Notes: generated by a model not told the origin, from the sequence alone. A stretch of 64,000 nt of DNA from OLB6 sp964525565 (GCA_964525565.1 CAZGHI010000001.1:74899-138898), one strand, 5' to 3'. Counted from the first letter of the stretch, positions 18,261-27,976 are shown. Translations and numbers: made by a program.

Positions 18261-19070
18261 ATGAGGAACTTTTTTGTTACGACAGCATTGCTTGCAGTGT
18301 GTGCAGGGTCTCTACTCGCTCAGCAAGAACTAGCTAACCCGCTTGTCCCAGCGGCCTCCAAGCCCCGTATTTATGTTGGGCCGGTTGCGGGTTATAATCG
18401 GTCACTCCACTCGTCCGGCTTTCAGTCTGTGTCGGGCGATGTATTGTGTCCGGACTTTACACAAGGTTCGGGTAATGGTTATTACTTCGGCTTGAGTGCG
18501 GAGTACTTGCTTGGATCACCGAAAGACAGCAAGTCTTCGATAATAGCGCGTGTTGTGTACAACTTTATGCCGGCGTACTACGAGGAACCCGGCGATCAAC
18601 TTCCGTCGCTTGCACCTGACGGTTCCGTTGTGTCGTCATCGGTACGTCACGTTGCGGAGATAAAGTATTCTACAGTTGATTTGGAAGCAATTTACAAGCT
18701 CAATCTTTTTAACTCGAGTTTTGGAATCGTTGTTGGACCTACAATTGGATTAGTTGTGAATGCTAGTAGGGAACAGCGCATGGAACTGGTTGAGCCCCTT
18801 AATGCAACATTCGACTCATCGCTCTTTAATCCGGGCGAAGTAGAGTACATTAACAATGGCAGGGGGATCATTACGGGCAGGGACGACATTCCTGATAAAG
18901 CACCGATTCGTTTGGCGGTAAAGGCTGGTGCTCAATATGAATTACCAATTGGGAGACTGCTTTTAGTACCCTGCGTTTACTACAACTTCGGCATAACGGA
19001 AGTTAGTCCGTCGGCCAACCTGAGAATCAACGCATTACAGGTTGGCGTGGATCTTCGATTTGCGATATAG
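18261..19070 (+). CDS. Outer-membrane beta-barrel protein (porin-like, PorT/OmpA-barrel type)
   Basis: ATG 18261 follows a GGAAG ribosome-binding site at 18251-18255 and gives a 269-residue protein with signal peptide MRNFFVTTALLAVCAGSLLA. The rest alternates polar and hydrophobic residues in long strands (IYVGPVAGYNRSL, GYYFGLSAEYLLG, IARVVYNFMPAYYE, LLLVPCVYYNFGITEV) and ends with ALQVGVDLRFAI, whose last residues look like the closing strand of a barrel. This fits small outer-membrane barrel proteins of Bacteroidota; the ligand or function cannot be read. It starts 19 bases after the surface-protein gene, so the two are probably co-transcribed. The gene ends in TAG. Confidence 0.75.
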   Translation: MRNFFVTTALLAVCAGSLLAQQELANPLVPAASKPRIYVGPVAGYNRSLHSSGFQSVSGDVLCPDFTQGSGNGYYFGLSAEYLLGSPKDSKSSIIARVVYNFMPAYYEEPGDQLPSLAPDGSVVSSSVRHVAEIKYSTVDLEAIYKLNLFNSSFGIVVGPTIGLVVNASREQRMELVEPLNATFDSSLFNPGEVEYINNGRGIITGRDDIPDKAPIRLAVKAGAQYELPIGRLLLVPCVYYNFGITEVSPSANLRINALQVGVDLRFAI

Positions 19071-19072
19071 AC

Positions 19073-19591
19073 TTGGAACGATTGTGGGCCCCTTGGCGCT
19101 CTCAGTATGTTGAGAGTATTCCTAACCAAGAGCGTACAAACTGTTTTCTGTGCGCTGCTTCAGAGGCGGAGGATGCATCGGTAAACAATTTGCTGGTGTT
19201 CAGGTCGGCAGTTGTAGTTGTTGTTATGAACCGTTACCCATATAACGCAGGGCACTTGCTCGTAGCACCACGGTTGCATACCGGGGAGTTTGTTTCGTTG
19301 TCCGATCACGTTTCTTCACAGATCATGGCAGTGAAGAGAATGTCTGTTGCAGTTCTGCAACGCACTCTTCATCCACAGGCAATGAATATTGGTGCAAATC
19401 TTGGTGCAGAGTCAGGTGCCGGACTACCGGAGCATTTACACTTTCATCTTGTGCCGCGCTGGAATGGCGACACGAACTTTATGCCATTAATAGCGAACAC
19501 GAAGGTCATTAACGAGTCGCTTGATTCCATCTGGCAGCGATTTGTAACTGCATTTGCCGAAGAGGATCCGGCGGCGTGGAACATCGACTAA
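19073..19591 (+). CDS. HIT family nucleotide hydrolase/phosphorylase
   Basis: This 172-residue histidine-triad protein opens with ERLWAPWRSQYV, characteristic of the AP4A-phosphorylase-like HIT branch. It has CFLCAASEAE (zinc-binding-like cysteines), MNRYPYNAGHLLVAP and the catalytic triad motif PEHLHFHLVPRW. HIT proteins cleave nucleotide-phosphate conjugates; the exact substrate is unknown. The start is TTG at 19073, chosen because the ERLWAPWR motif normally begins at residue 2 in the family; no strong Shine-Dalgarno is seen. It overlaps rsmA by 16 bases. Confidence 0.88.
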   Translation: MERLWAPWRSQYVESIPNQERTNCFLCAASEAEDASVNNLLVFRSAVVVVVMNRYPYNAGHLLVAPRLHTGEFVSLSDHVSSQIMAVKRMSVAVLQRTLHPQAMNIGANLGAESGAGLPEHLHFHLVPRWNGDTNFMPLIANTKVINESLDSIWQRFVTAFAEEDPAAWNID

Positions 19592-20379
19592 GACCTAAAC
19601 GTGCGCTCAGTCAGAATTTCCTCGTTGATCGAACCGTAGCCAATAAAATCGTTCGCGCTGCCAACATTACTGCAAACGACCATGTAATCGAGATTGGTCC
19701 TGGAATGGGTGCGTTGACTGAGTTTATCGCACAAAGCCCGGCTGTTGCTGTAACAGCAATTGATGCAGATCAACGTTCAATCGAATACTGTATGCAACAG
19801 CCATGGACACGAACGGGTATTACCTACGTGCACGAAGATGTCAGGAATGTGAATCCTAATGCGCTCACTATGGGTAATGCAGCAGTTTTAATCGGGAATC
19901 TTCCATATCATCTTTCGAGCGAAATACTTTTTTGGGTTCTTGAAAACAGACGCTCTTTCAGAACAGCAGTATTGATGTTGCAACGAGAGGTGGCGCGCAG
20001 AGTAGTTGCGTGCCCAGGAACCAAGGATTATGGAATTCTAAGTGTAGCCTTCTGGTTTGGCTCTGATGCTCGGATCCGGTTTGATGTAAAGCCAGGCTCG
20101 TTTTTCCCTCGTCCAAAAGTAACATCTTCTGTGCTCCATCTTAGGCTTCAGCATGAGGATCGTGAGTCGGTTCCGTTTTCCGAATTTCACACGTTTGTTC
20201 GTGCAGCATTTAGCCAGCGACGGAAGGTTCTGTCGAATTCACTTCGCGCCTGGGCCAATAACCGCCAGTTGTATCTGGCCGATGAGAATGTGGACCTTGC
20301 GAGAACCAGAGCAGAAGAGCTGCATCCGGAGCAACTCTTGCATCTGTTCCAACGTTTGAAAAAAAAACCTTCGTTGTAG
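19576..20379 (+). CDS. rsmA: 16S rRNA dimethyladenosine transferase (KsgA/RsmA)
   Basis: RsmA dimethylates A1518 and A1519 of 16S rRNA during small-subunit maturation. The 267-residue protein has the N-terminal SQNFLVD, SAM-binding VIEIGPGMGALTEF, acidic loop AIDADQRS, HEDVRN and the catalytic IGNLPYHLSSEILF, followed by VMLQREVARRV-like and FFPRPKVTSSVL segments; the C-terminal helical domain is present. It starts with GTG 19576 inside the end of the HIT gene, so translation is coupled. The pairing of a HIT gene with rsmA looks like a housekeeping arrangement. Confidence 0.94.
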   Translation: MEHRLRPKRALSQNFLVDRTVANKIVRAANITANDHVIEIGPGMGALTEFIAQSPAVAVTAIDADQRSIEYCMQQPWTRTGITYVHEDVRNVNPNALTMGNAAVLIGNLPYHLSSEILFWVLENRRSFRTAVLMLQREVARRVVACPGTKDYGILSVAFWFGSDARIRFDVKPGSFFPRPKVTSSVLHLRLQHEDRESVPFSEFHTFVRAAFSQRRKVLSNSLRAWANNRQLYLADENVDLARTRAEELHPEQLLHLFQRLKKKPSL

Positions 20380-20704
20380 TTGTCGTAACTCGTTGCTATA
20401 CAAATGCTTAATCCAAGTTAAATTGATCCTTGCCAAAAAAAACGCAAAGAAGTGTAACCGATTGTCAATATTGGTGTTAATTATCATAGTGCATGTTACC
20501 ATTAACCTGAGAGTGGGCTTTGCTGAAAGAACATTCCATCCGTTAATGGCTACGTGAAATGCATTCAACAACATTCACATGCAGTTTGCATGTTGAATTT
20601 TTTGTTGAAAATGTTATTTTATGAGATTGTGCGCCATTGAAGGGGTGTACTTTATGAAAGTCGCTAATCAACCATTTACTTTTTACTCATTTGGAGTTTT
20701 ATCC
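20380..20704 (+). promoter_or_regulatory. AT-rich upstream region with a possible Bacteroidota-type promoter
   Basis: This 325-base stretch holds no recognisable gene between rsmA and the large surface-protein gene. A candidate promoter is TTG at 20593-20595 and TATTTTAT at 20615-20622, separated by 19 bases, roughly the -33/-7 layout of Bacteroidota sigma-A promoters (the -7 match to TAnnTTTG is partial). It would serve the IgGFc-type gene downstream. This is pattern matching only. Confidence 0.3.
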
Positions 20705-23700
20705 ATGAGGTTTGCACCAACGTTCATGAAGCTTTTTGTGCCAAGCTTTGTGTCTTTGATTGCCGTTGCTAGTGCGTTTGGTCAGATTACAGATCAGCGC
20801 GGTACAATGGGTTTGGTGGAAGGAAGACGCTACATGGTAGCATTCCCGCAGGTTTGGGCTAGTCCAACGGAAAAGCCAACACCAACACCAATGCTGTTGT
20901 TTATTTCTTCCAAGTCCAAAGCGAAGGTTGTTGTTTCAACACCGTCGGATTTGAATACGGGAACACGCATTAACCGTGAATATATTCTGAAGCCAAATGA
21001 AGTAACGAAGGTTGTTATATCGACCTCATTGATGAACACGGAAAGCGAGACTCGTACAGGTTTTGGTATAATGGTGGTTGGTGATAAGCCAATTACGGTG
21101 TCAACGTATCAGGCCTGGATGGGGAATGGAGAGCTTGCTCGGCATCTACCGGTTGAGGCATGGGGTAAGAACTATTACACAATGAACTTTTACCAGGACA
21201 AGTACGATGCATCCAACCCTCAGCATCGTCCAAGCCAAATTCTGCTTGTGGCTGCGTATGATAATACCATAATCAGCTACACGCCAACCTGGGATACCGA
21301 AGGTGGTATGGAAACAGCAAGCATACCAGCACGCGGAACAGGACAGGTAATCCTGAATCGTGGTGATACATACCTTATCAAGTCAAAGATTGATCCAAAG
21401 TATGCCAAAGAATTCATAACGGACTTATCCGGCACATGGATCCGCTCAAGTCGTCCAGTTGGTGTAATTAGTGGTCACACAAAAGTTGCCATCATGCGTT
21501 ATCCAGATGTTTTGCCGCCAACGGGCATGTTCGCTGCGGCTGCACACTTTGTACGGAATAACGTTCATGACGCAATGTTGCCACTTGAAATGGCAGGAAC
21601 ACGATTTGTTACCGTTCCGTGCATGTACACACCGTCACGCGTAACGGGCAAGGCATCTCAGGACTTTGGTATTGATGATGACCGTGGCGATGTTATTCGC
21701 GTTATTGCTTTGGAAGATAATACCACGGTTCGTGTCATGCGCCAGAATGGCGACGGTTTGATGAATAAGTGGGTTCTTCGTCGCGGCGAAACTCAGTTGG
21801 AGACTGCACTTGAGTTTGCTACATACTGGGAAAGCGACAAGCCAATTCTGATGGGGCAATACGGTAAATCGTATGCAAAGATTTTGCCGCCAGGCATGCA
21901 GAAGAGCGATGGTGAGGTACAAGGCCACCCGACCGTTGAAAGTGGCATGCCAATGCTGCAGTATGTTCCTTCAGTTGACCGGTGGTCTAACTATGGTGTT
22001 TTTCATGCACCGGAAGGAATGGACAACTTCTTTAACATCACGTTTAAGACGAGTGAAGTTGGAAAGATTAAAATTGACGGTAGGTCTTTGACATCAGCCT
22101 TTGGTGGTTCTATGCGACCGCTGCAGGGTACAGAGTACTCCTATATTCGGACAGCCATCTCGGTTGGTGACCACGTTGTTGAAAGTGAAAGCGATGATGT
22201 TAAGTGGGCAGCATGGACTTACGGCTCATTGGATGGTCTTCAGCAAGGTCGTGCCTATGGCACACCAATCTCAATTGATCTTGCCATTCCATGCGACGAC
22301 TCAGTTACGATTACCGAAACTATCGTTTGTGGCGACGTAACAGGAACTGGAAAAATCCTGCCTGAAGGGATTCCTTGCGGATCTATATTCTCGATTTATG
22401 CTGACAATCTCGTTAACTACGAGTTTGTCGAAGATCCGGAGTTTAGTTCTGGAGACCCTGAGGTCAAATTCTGGCTGAAAGTCATTGACAAAACAAAGGA
22501 TGCCGCTGGAACGGTGCGCGTTATTTCTCGTTCAGGAAAGTACATTGAACGCACATACACGTATGTAGCAGACAAATTAGATTGGGAACCGAAAAAGATT
22601 GACTTTGGCACAATCCCATTCAATACACAGTTCTGCAAAGAAATTAGAATCAAGAACCTTAGTACGGATCGTCCACTCACGGTACAAGATGTGCGGGCGA
22701 AATATTTCCCTAACGTTTACAGCTTCACACCAAAAGCATTTGCAATCCCGCCCGGTGGTGAGCAGCTTGTTACGGTTTGTGCTGTCATCCAAGACACAAG
22801 AGAAAAACTTGATACTGTAATTGTCAAACTGGAATGCTTTGATCAACAAACCACCGAATTGCGTGTTCGCGGCGAAGAACCAACAATTTTCGTAAGCGAT
22901 CAATCGTGGTGGAATGTTCCTGCAAACCATCCAGGTATTGTAAAAGAAGTTGAGTTGATCAACGGTGGAAAGGTTGACCTGATCATTACAGGGTACGACG
23001 AAGCGCTTGTTGCATCTCAGAACAACTTCTTCAACTTTGAGAACAAGGATGGTTCGCCGCTGAAGTCAGTATTCCCACTCACACTGAAGAATGGTGAGCG
23101 TTACAAATTCAATGTAACGTACTCACCACAAGGCGACGCAAGCAAAACACACCGAATTGAAGTTCCATTCTATTCGAATGCGCTTGTTGTGGATTCAATC
23201 GCAGTACTCGAAGGGAATGGTGTTGAAGCGAACATTTACGCATCAGCAGATCCATGGAATGTGCGCGTAATAGACGTTGTTCAAACAGCACAAAACATCA
23301 CACAGTATCCGCAGCAGATTCGATTCTCCAATTCCGGCGATGACGCAGTTACATTCCAACAGCCTCGAATCGAAGGCCCTGATGCTGCAGCGTTTAGAAT
23401 TGTAGATCTCGGCAACACTGGTGAATTCCCAATACAACTGGTTGGAACAAATCCAGATGCTAAAGAACGTTATATTACAGTTGCGTTCGTTCCGAATGAA
23501 TTGCCAAATCGTGGTGCCGAACGTTCCGACTACAATGCATCGCTCGTGTTCCCGAACAGCTCTGCACAATTCCCGCTATACACAGTTGATCTCAATGGTA
23601 TAGCATGGCAGCCGCAAGTGAAAGGGGCTGATTACGATTACGGTACATTCCAAACTGGTGATCCTGTTGCTACGGCTCAGATTGTAATCTCCAACGAGCA

Positions 23701-24301
23701 CTACCAAGGTGTAACGAATCCAACAACTGGTGACACGAAAGCCACGCATGATGTTGTGGTTACCGGCATACAAATGCTCAACCCTGCTGCAGGCTTTACA
23801 GTTGATTATGGTCCGACCCCGGCCAATCCATGGCGTCTGGCACCAGGTGAGTCTCGCGAGATTACAGTGAGCTTTAATCCGCAAGTTGCCGGTACCTTTA
23901 CAACAGAATACGACGTTCTCACACGTCCAGCCGACATGACGGATGGCGCGGCACCATACACACCACGCTATACTCTTACAGCACTTGTGGTTGGCGGTGA
24001 CTTTGTTGTACAAGGTAGCTCAACAGAACAGTACGTCTATAATGCAAAAGACATGACGATCCGTATCAGCCATACGGAAGCTGGAACACGCCGCTTTAAT
24101 ATTGGTAATCCTGTTGGCCCTGATGCTTCACGGTTCTCTGTAGTAGAGCAATTTGTGGATGTTCCTGCTGGCCAGGAAGGTATTGTACACGTTGTGTTCA
24201 TACCTGACATCGTAACGAAGCTACGTAATGGTCAAAGCCAAGCATTCCTAAACTCGCCGAAAGCTCAGGCTCAAAGTCTGTCGTACCGTCCGAACAGCTA
24301 G
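20705..24301 (+). CDS. Large IgGFc-binding/choice-of-anchor-D surface protein, part before an in-frame TAG
   Basis: ATG 20705 has GGAG 8 bases upstream and gives a signal peptide (MRFAPTFMKLFVPSFVSLIA); in-frame starts at 20621 and 20654 are less convincing. The 1,198 residues begin with an IgGFc-binding-type domain (ARHLPVEAWGKNYYTMNFYQ, GVISGHTKVAIMRYPDVLPP, DNTTVRVMRQNGDG). Ig-like HYDIN repeats follow (PKKIDFGTIPFNTQFCKEI, QIRFSNSGDDAVTFQQP, REITVSFNPQVAGTF). The frame stops at TAG 24299-24301 in the middle of a repeat (SLSYRPNS, stop, TATVDITDAV). The same frame continues open to 25156, so this is most simply one gene of about 1,483 residues with one amber codon. The decayed copy at 51-54 kb is a paralogue. 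Confidence 0.82.
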   Translation: MRFAPTFMKLFVPSFVSLIAVASAFGQITDQRGTMGLVEGRRYMVAFPQVWASPTEKPTPTPMLLFISSKSKAKVVVSTPSDLNTGTRINREYILKPNEVTKVVISTSLMNTESETRTGFGIMVVGDKPITVSTYQAWMGNGELARHLPVEAWGKNYYTMNFYQDKYDASNPQHRPSQILLVAAYDNTIISYTPTWDTEGGMETASIPARGTGQVILNRGDTYLIKSKIDPKYAKEFITDLSGTWIRSSRPVGVISGHTKVAIMRYPDVLPPTGMFAAAAHFVRNNVHDAMLPLEMAGTRFVTVPCMYTPSRVTGKASQDFGIDDDRGDVIRVIALEDNTTVRVMRQNGDGLMNKWVLRRGETQLETALEFATYWESDKPILMGQYGKSYAKILPPGMQKSDGEVQGHPTVESGMPMLQYVPSVDRWSNYGVFHAPEGMDNFFNITFKTSEVGKIKIDGRSLTSAFGGSMRPLQGTEYSYIRTAISVGDHVVESESDDVKWAAWTYGSLDGLQQGRAYGTPISIDLAIPCDDSVTITETIVCGDVTGTGKILPEGIPCGSIFSIYADNLVNYEFVEDPEFSSGDPEVKFWLKVIDKTKDAAGTVRVISRSGKYIERTYTYVADKLDWEPKKIDFGTIPFNTQFCKEIRIKNLSTDRPLTVQDVRAKYFPNVYSFTPKAFAIPPGGEQLVTVCAVIQDTREKLDTVIVKLECFDQQTTELRVRGEEPTIFVSDQSWWNVPANHPGIVKEVELINGGKVDLIITGYDEALVASQNNFFNFENKDGSPLKSVFPLTLKNGERYKFNVTYSPQGDASKTHRIEVPFYSNALVVDSIAVLEGNGVEANIYASADPWNVRVIDVVQTAQNITQYPQQIRFSNSGDDAVTFQQPRIEGPDAAAFRIVDLGNTGEFPIQLVGTNPDAKERYITVAFVPNELPNRGAERSDYNASLVFPNSSAQFPLYTVDLNGIAWQPQVKGADYDYGTFQTGDPVATAQIVISNEHYQGVTNPTTGDTKATHDVVVTGIQMLNPAAGFTVDYGPTPANPWRLAPGESREITVSFNPQVAGTFTTEYDVLTRPADMTDGAAPYTPRYTLTALVVGGDFVVQGSSTEQYVYNAKDMTIRISHTEAGTRRFNIGNPVGPDASRFSVVEQFVDVPAGQEGIVHVVFIPDIVTKLRNGQSQAFLNSPKAQAQSLSYRPNS

Positions 24302-24310
24302 ACAGCAACC

Positions 24311-25156
24311 GTGGACATCACCGATGCAGTAAACGGAAAGGTGCAGGCAGCTACACTGACAGGCGATGGATTGTTCCTAGAAACAACAAACTATGTAGGT
24401 AATGACCACAGAGTTGTTGTATCTAAGTCAATTGACATTCCAATTGAACTGCGTGCCGATCCTGAAGCACTAGACGTCGCACAGCTTACAGAACTTCGCG
24501 TTCGGATCTCGTACGATGCCAATATTGTTCGTCCACGTATCAATCCAAATCAAATCATCCTTAATGGTACTCAAGGCCAGGGAGGTCGTGTACTGAAGGT
24601 TGACCAGGTTCTGAATAACATGGTTGAGATTGACATTGTTTTTGCTCAGCCAATTACAAGTGCAGGTGGACCGCTCTTCAAGCTAACGTTCGACTCGTTC
24701 CTTGGCAAGAGTGCCGATCCGGCAAACCCATACACATCACCAATTAGCATCTACACATATCCAGTTGATTTTGACAACAGCGATGGTGTTGGAAAGAGTG
24801 ATTTGTATGTTCTGTTCCATGATGAGCCAGGAAAGCTGGTCGTTGATCAAGACTGCGCAAAGAACATGCGTTTGGTAAACATCACCGGTACACGGTTTGC
24901 CGTTGAACCAGTAGCTCCAAACCCTGTAAGTGGTTCTGCAGTGATCAACTATTCCATCGGCCTTTCTGGTGAAACACGCATCGCTCTCTATAACTCGATG
25001 GGTGTTCACGTGATGGATTTGGTAAATGAGCATCTTCAAGTTGGTGCATATCAACTTACTGTGGATGTCTCCGGTCTTCCTGCAGGAACATACTTCTACC
25101 GTGTAATCTCTGGCCCATACATGAGTGATGACCAAATTCTAACGGTAGTACGATAA
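24311..25156 (+). CDS. Cohesin-like and T9SS sorting domains of the large surface protein, after the in-frame TAG
   Basis: The frame is contiguous with the preceding gene from 24302; GTG 24311 is only the first possible start and has no signal peptide. The 284 residues after the TAG complete the interrupted Ig-like repeat (AATLTGDGLF). They then show a cohesin-like beta domain (ELRVRISYDANIVRPRIN, PLFKLTFDSFLG) and a T9SS type-A-like sorting domain (VAPNPVSGSAVINYSIG, GETRIALYNSMGV, GLPAGTYFYRVISG). Truncation at the TAG would remove exactly the part needed for T9SS export. A strong terminator follows. Confidence 0.78.
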   Translation: MDITDAVNGKVQAATLTGDGLFLETTNYVGNDHRVVVSKSIDIPIELRADPEALDVAQLTELRVRISYDANIVRPRINPNQIILNGTQGQGGRVLKVDQVLNNMVEIDIVFAQPITSAGGPLFKLTFDSFLGKSADPANPYTSPISIYTYPVDFDNSDGVGKSDLYVLFHDEPGKLVVDQDCAKNMRLVNITGTRFAVEPVAPNPVSGSAVINYSIGLSGETRIALYNSMGVHVMDLVNEHLQVGAYQLTVDVSGLPAGTYFYRVISGPYMSDDQILTVVR

Positions 25157-25184
25157 GTATTAAACGTTGCTAAGAAAAGAGTTA

Positions 25185-25217
25185 AAGCCCCCTTCCGATA
25201 TTTTTGGAAGGGGGCTT
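25185..25217 (+). terminator. Strong hairpin terminator after the surface-protein gene
   Basis: A perfect 12-bp stem (AAGCCCCCTTCC at 25185-25196 with GGAAGGGGGCTT at 25206-25217) surrounds a 9-base loop and is followed by a pyrimidine-rich tract with some T. It lies 28 bases after the surface-protein stop and ends 25 bases before the next gene's ATG, so it separates the two transcripts. Confidence 0.75.
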
Positions 25218-25242
25218 CTCTCTTTGTAATCGGAGTGCCACA

Positions 25243-26769
25243 ATGTTTGTATATGCCTTTATTGTGCTAACGCTTTTATTCTTTGGCAACGGTGCCGTGC
25301 AATTCGTAACATCACAGAGTATTTCATGGACGCCAGTTGTACGAAGTGGATTACAGCGTGCGGTGATTGATGTACATCCCGCGTTTTCATCAGTAAACAT
25401 TGTCCCGGGTACCCATGATGTTTACATTCCTCAGGGATGGACAGCCAGCATTTTTTATGCTGGGACAGAATTGAGAAAGCCGAGATTTCTGGCATGGGGA
25501 CCTGATTCCGTCCTTTACGTTGCGAACATGAATGGCAATACTATTCTTGCCTTGCCTGATGCAAATAGGGACGGTGTCGCCGATCAAGCTGTTGTTGCTG
25601 CAACTGTCCCGGCCTATACTTCTTCGATTGTTTTTTACCGCGACACGATGTTCGTTGGAAGCGAGAGCGGCATTACAAAACGCTGGCGAAGCTCAGGTGG
25701 TGGCTATGTTTTTGATCAGATGGCAGTAGTCGTTGATAAGACAAGTCAACAAGGTCAAACAGGAGGTAATCATAGAACAAGGACGGTAGCTGTTGACACG
25801 GTGAATTATAAAATATACTTAAGTGGTGGTTCGCGTGGAAACGCTGACAGAGAGCCACTTCGAGCTCTAATAGAAAGATATGACTGGGATGGATCTAACA
25901 GAACAATATATGCGCATGGTATTCGCAATGCTGTAGGACTAACTGTTCATCCACGAACAGGTCGATTGTGGGCGGCAAATAATGGCAGTGACCTACAAGG
26001 AAACAATATTCCACCAGAGTGGGTTGATATTATTCGAGAAAACGGTTTCTACGGATATCCGTTTGCATACCATGATAAAAACGTATTTAATCTGGAACAT
26101 AGCGACTACCGTGATATCCTACCGTTAACTTCAACAGACTCAACACTACTTGAGAGCATGGTGCCGGCTGCAGCACTCATAACCGCTCACTGCGCGCCAA
26201 TGCAGCTTGCTTTCGCACATAGTGGAATGCCGACGGAATTCCAGAACGGTGTTTTCTTGGCTCAACGTGGTTCGTGGAATAGATCACCAATTAGTGGATC
26301 GAAGGTAGTGTTTCTTTCTTTTGACAACGATGCAGATACCATAGCGAATGCTGAAATTGATTTTTGTACAAACTTTGTAATTGATTCTTTGAATAATGCT
26401 TCACGATGGGCTCGTCCCGTGGGAATCGCTGTCTCAGCCGATGGCTCTGTGTACGTGAGCAGTGATGATTTGAAGCAGTTTATATTAAAGCTTACTCCCC
26501 CCAGAAGCACGTCGGTGCTCACTACAAAAGATGTGGAGCAGAATGTAAATATAATTCCCAATCCTGCCTCCGACGTTGTAACAATTGCATTCGAACAGCA
26601 CTCAGAAGCTAGCATTCGGTTTATCAACGAACTGGGTCAAACCGTTAAAGAAATAGCACACGGCGCCGAAAGGCAAATAGATGTAACTGGACTGCCGTCG
26701 GGCATATATACGGTTCTCGTTACTACTCGACAGCGCAGTTTCCACTGTCCACTACATATTGTGCGATAA
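25243..26769 (+). CDS. Secreted glucose/sorbosone dehydrogenase-like beta-propeller with T9SS sorting domain
   Basis: ATG 25243 has CGGAG at 25231-25235 and gives a 508-residue protein with signal peptide MFVYAFIVLTLLFFGNGA. The central region matches soluble PQQ-type sugar dehydrogenase propellers: PQGWTASIFYAGTELRKPR, WGPDSVLYVANMNGN, NGSDLQGNNIPPEWVDII and FPYAYHDK-like FYGYPFAYHDK. The last 75 residues are a T9SS sorting domain (IIPNPASDVVTIAFEQH, GLPSGIYTVLVTT). The sugar substrate and true enzymatic activity are unknown. An earlier in-frame TTG at 25204 falls inside the terminator and is rejected. The 3' end overlaps waaA tail-to-tail by 47 bases. Confidence 0.8.
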   Translation: MFVYAFIVLTLLFFGNGAVQFVTSQSISWTPVVRSGLQRAVIDVHPAFSSVNIVPGTHDVYIPQGWTASIFYAGTELRKPRFLAWGPDSVLYVANMNGNTILALPDANRDGVADQAVVAATVPAYTSSIVFYRDTMFVGSESGITKRWRSSGGGYVFDQMAVVVDKTSQQGQTGGNHRTRTVAVDTVNYKIYLSGGSRGNADREPLRALIERYDWDGSNRTIYAHGIRNAVGLTVHPRTGRLWAANNGSDLQGNNIPPEWVDIIRENGFYGYPFAYHDKNVFNLEHSDYRDILPLTSTDSTLLESMVPAAALITAHCAPMQLAFAHSGMPTEFQNGVFLAQRGSWNRSPISGSKVVFLSFDNDADTIANAEIDFCTNFVIDSLNNASRWARPVGIAVSADGSVYVSSDDLKQFILKLTPPRSTSVLTTKDVEQNVNIIPNPASDVVTIAFEQHSEASIRFINELGQTVKEIAHGAERQIDVTGLPSGIYTVLVTTRQRSFHCPLHIVR

Positions 26770-27976
26770 CCCTGGAACTACCCAGTGCTGAATGAATATA
26801 TGACAGTGCGCGATTGGTGGCAGGAGCTGGCTGCGTTCTCTGAATTACTGTTTTGAGCCAATCAACTAGCTCTTCTTTCCGAGCAATTCGTGTAAGTACT
26901 CCCAGGTCTTCGTAGGCTTGTGCGTCGGCAGATTTATCAATTTTGGGTCCACACGCTACTTCCAGCCCATATACAACAGGCTCTGTAGTGCTATGAACAC
27001 CTGCTTCAAAGCCCCCTCCCACCCAAGCAGCGTTGGCAATTCCATAGAGAGTAACAAGATGGCCAACAGTGTCAACCACAATATGTCCTCTATAGTCTGA
27101 AGAACATTCTGCAGGGGTTCGAGCATGGAAGAGTTTCCTGATGGAAGTAACAGCTTGTTGCGATGGCTCATGGGGTACAATGATGAGTCGCAATCGTTGA
27201 GCAACCTCAGGTAGTTCAAGACGCAATAATTCGAATGCAGCGTGGAGAAGGCGAACATCAGTTGGCCACGTGCTGCCTGCTACAATGGTAAACAGGTCGG
27301 ACCGGAATAGTGGGTGCGCTGACGAGCGATTTTGGGCAACACGTGCGACGACCTCGTCAATTCGTGTATCTGGCAAGAATTTAACCGTAATGCCATCACG
27401 TGGCAGGAGCTGCTGAAAACGTTGAGCGTGGGCGTTTGTAACAGCGAAAATTGTTGTACACCGGGAGTATGTATCCGCTATCCAGGCATGCAGAAGTCGA
27501 ATGGTTGCATACCCGGGAAATGTTGCGTTTACAACAACTATCGGCACCTTTTGGGCGCTTGCGGCAACCGTCATGTTGCGCCACAGGTCGTAACGATCTA
27601 CAACTAAACACAGAGGGTTCAACTCCCTGACAAGATTAACCATGTTCGCGTGGCTGTCAGCAGGCAATAATATTACCCTATGAACTTGGGCATGCGATTT
27701 TGCCCGAGTATAACCGGATGGCGACCATAACGACACGACAATTGGAACATCCGGTCGGAAGGAGTGGATTTCACGGATGATGGGTGACAACTGTTCAAAT
27801 TCACCCATGGAAGAAGCGTGAAACCAATAACAGTGGTTAGGCAGCGGGTCTGTGGATGCTGCTATTTGCGCACGACGTTTCAGCTTTGGGTGAAAATAGG
27901 TGCCAACGAGCAACAGTAAACGAATTGTGGGAACCACAATCGCATTGTAGAGGGCATCTATAAGCCAAACAGGCAT
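26723..27976 (-). CDS. waaA: 3-deoxy-D-manno-octulosonic acid (Kdo) transferase
   Basis: WaaA adds Kdo to lipid A precursor at the inner membrane, the first step of LPS core synthesis. The 417-residue protein has an N-terminal membrane anchor (ALYNAIVVPTIRLLLLVGTYF), the conserved FHASSMGEFEQLSP with the catalytic Glu, SLWSPSGY, and a Bacteroidota-like VDRYDLWRN block where Proteobacteria read ETELWPN. The GT-B C-terminal lobe follows (VAGSTWPTDVRLL, VGGGFEAGVHSTTEPVVYG). It starts 1 base after the stop of the upstream crotonase gene on the same strand, so the two are co-transcribed. Confidence 0.9.
   Translation of the reverse strand: MPVWLIDALYNAIVVPTIRLLLLVGTYFHPKLKRRAQIAASTDPLPNHCYWFHASSMGEFEQLSPIIREIHSFRPDVPIVVSLWSPSGYTRAKSHAQVHRVILLPADSHANMVNLVRELNPLCLVVDRYDLWRNMTVAASAQKVPIVVVNATFPGYATIRLLHAWIADTYSRCTTIFAVTNAHAQRFQQLLPRDGITVKFLPDTRIDEVVARVAQNRSSAHPLFRSDLFTIVAGSTWPTDVRLLHAAFELLRLELPEVAQRLRLIIVPHEPSQQAVTSIRKLFHARTPAECSSDYRGHIVVDTVGHLVTLYGIANAAWVGGGFEAGVHSTTEPVVYGLEVACGPKIDKSADAQAYEDLGVLTRIARKEELVDWLKTVIQRTQPAPATNRALSYIHSALGSSRVIAQYVVDSGNCAVE

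Noticed and set aside
15689..24301. Global reassignment of UAG to a sense codon
   Set aside because: Other genes here (398-955, 7841-9010, 18261-19070, 53883-54905) end naturally at UAG with normal family C-termini, and some stop next to the start of neighbouring genes.
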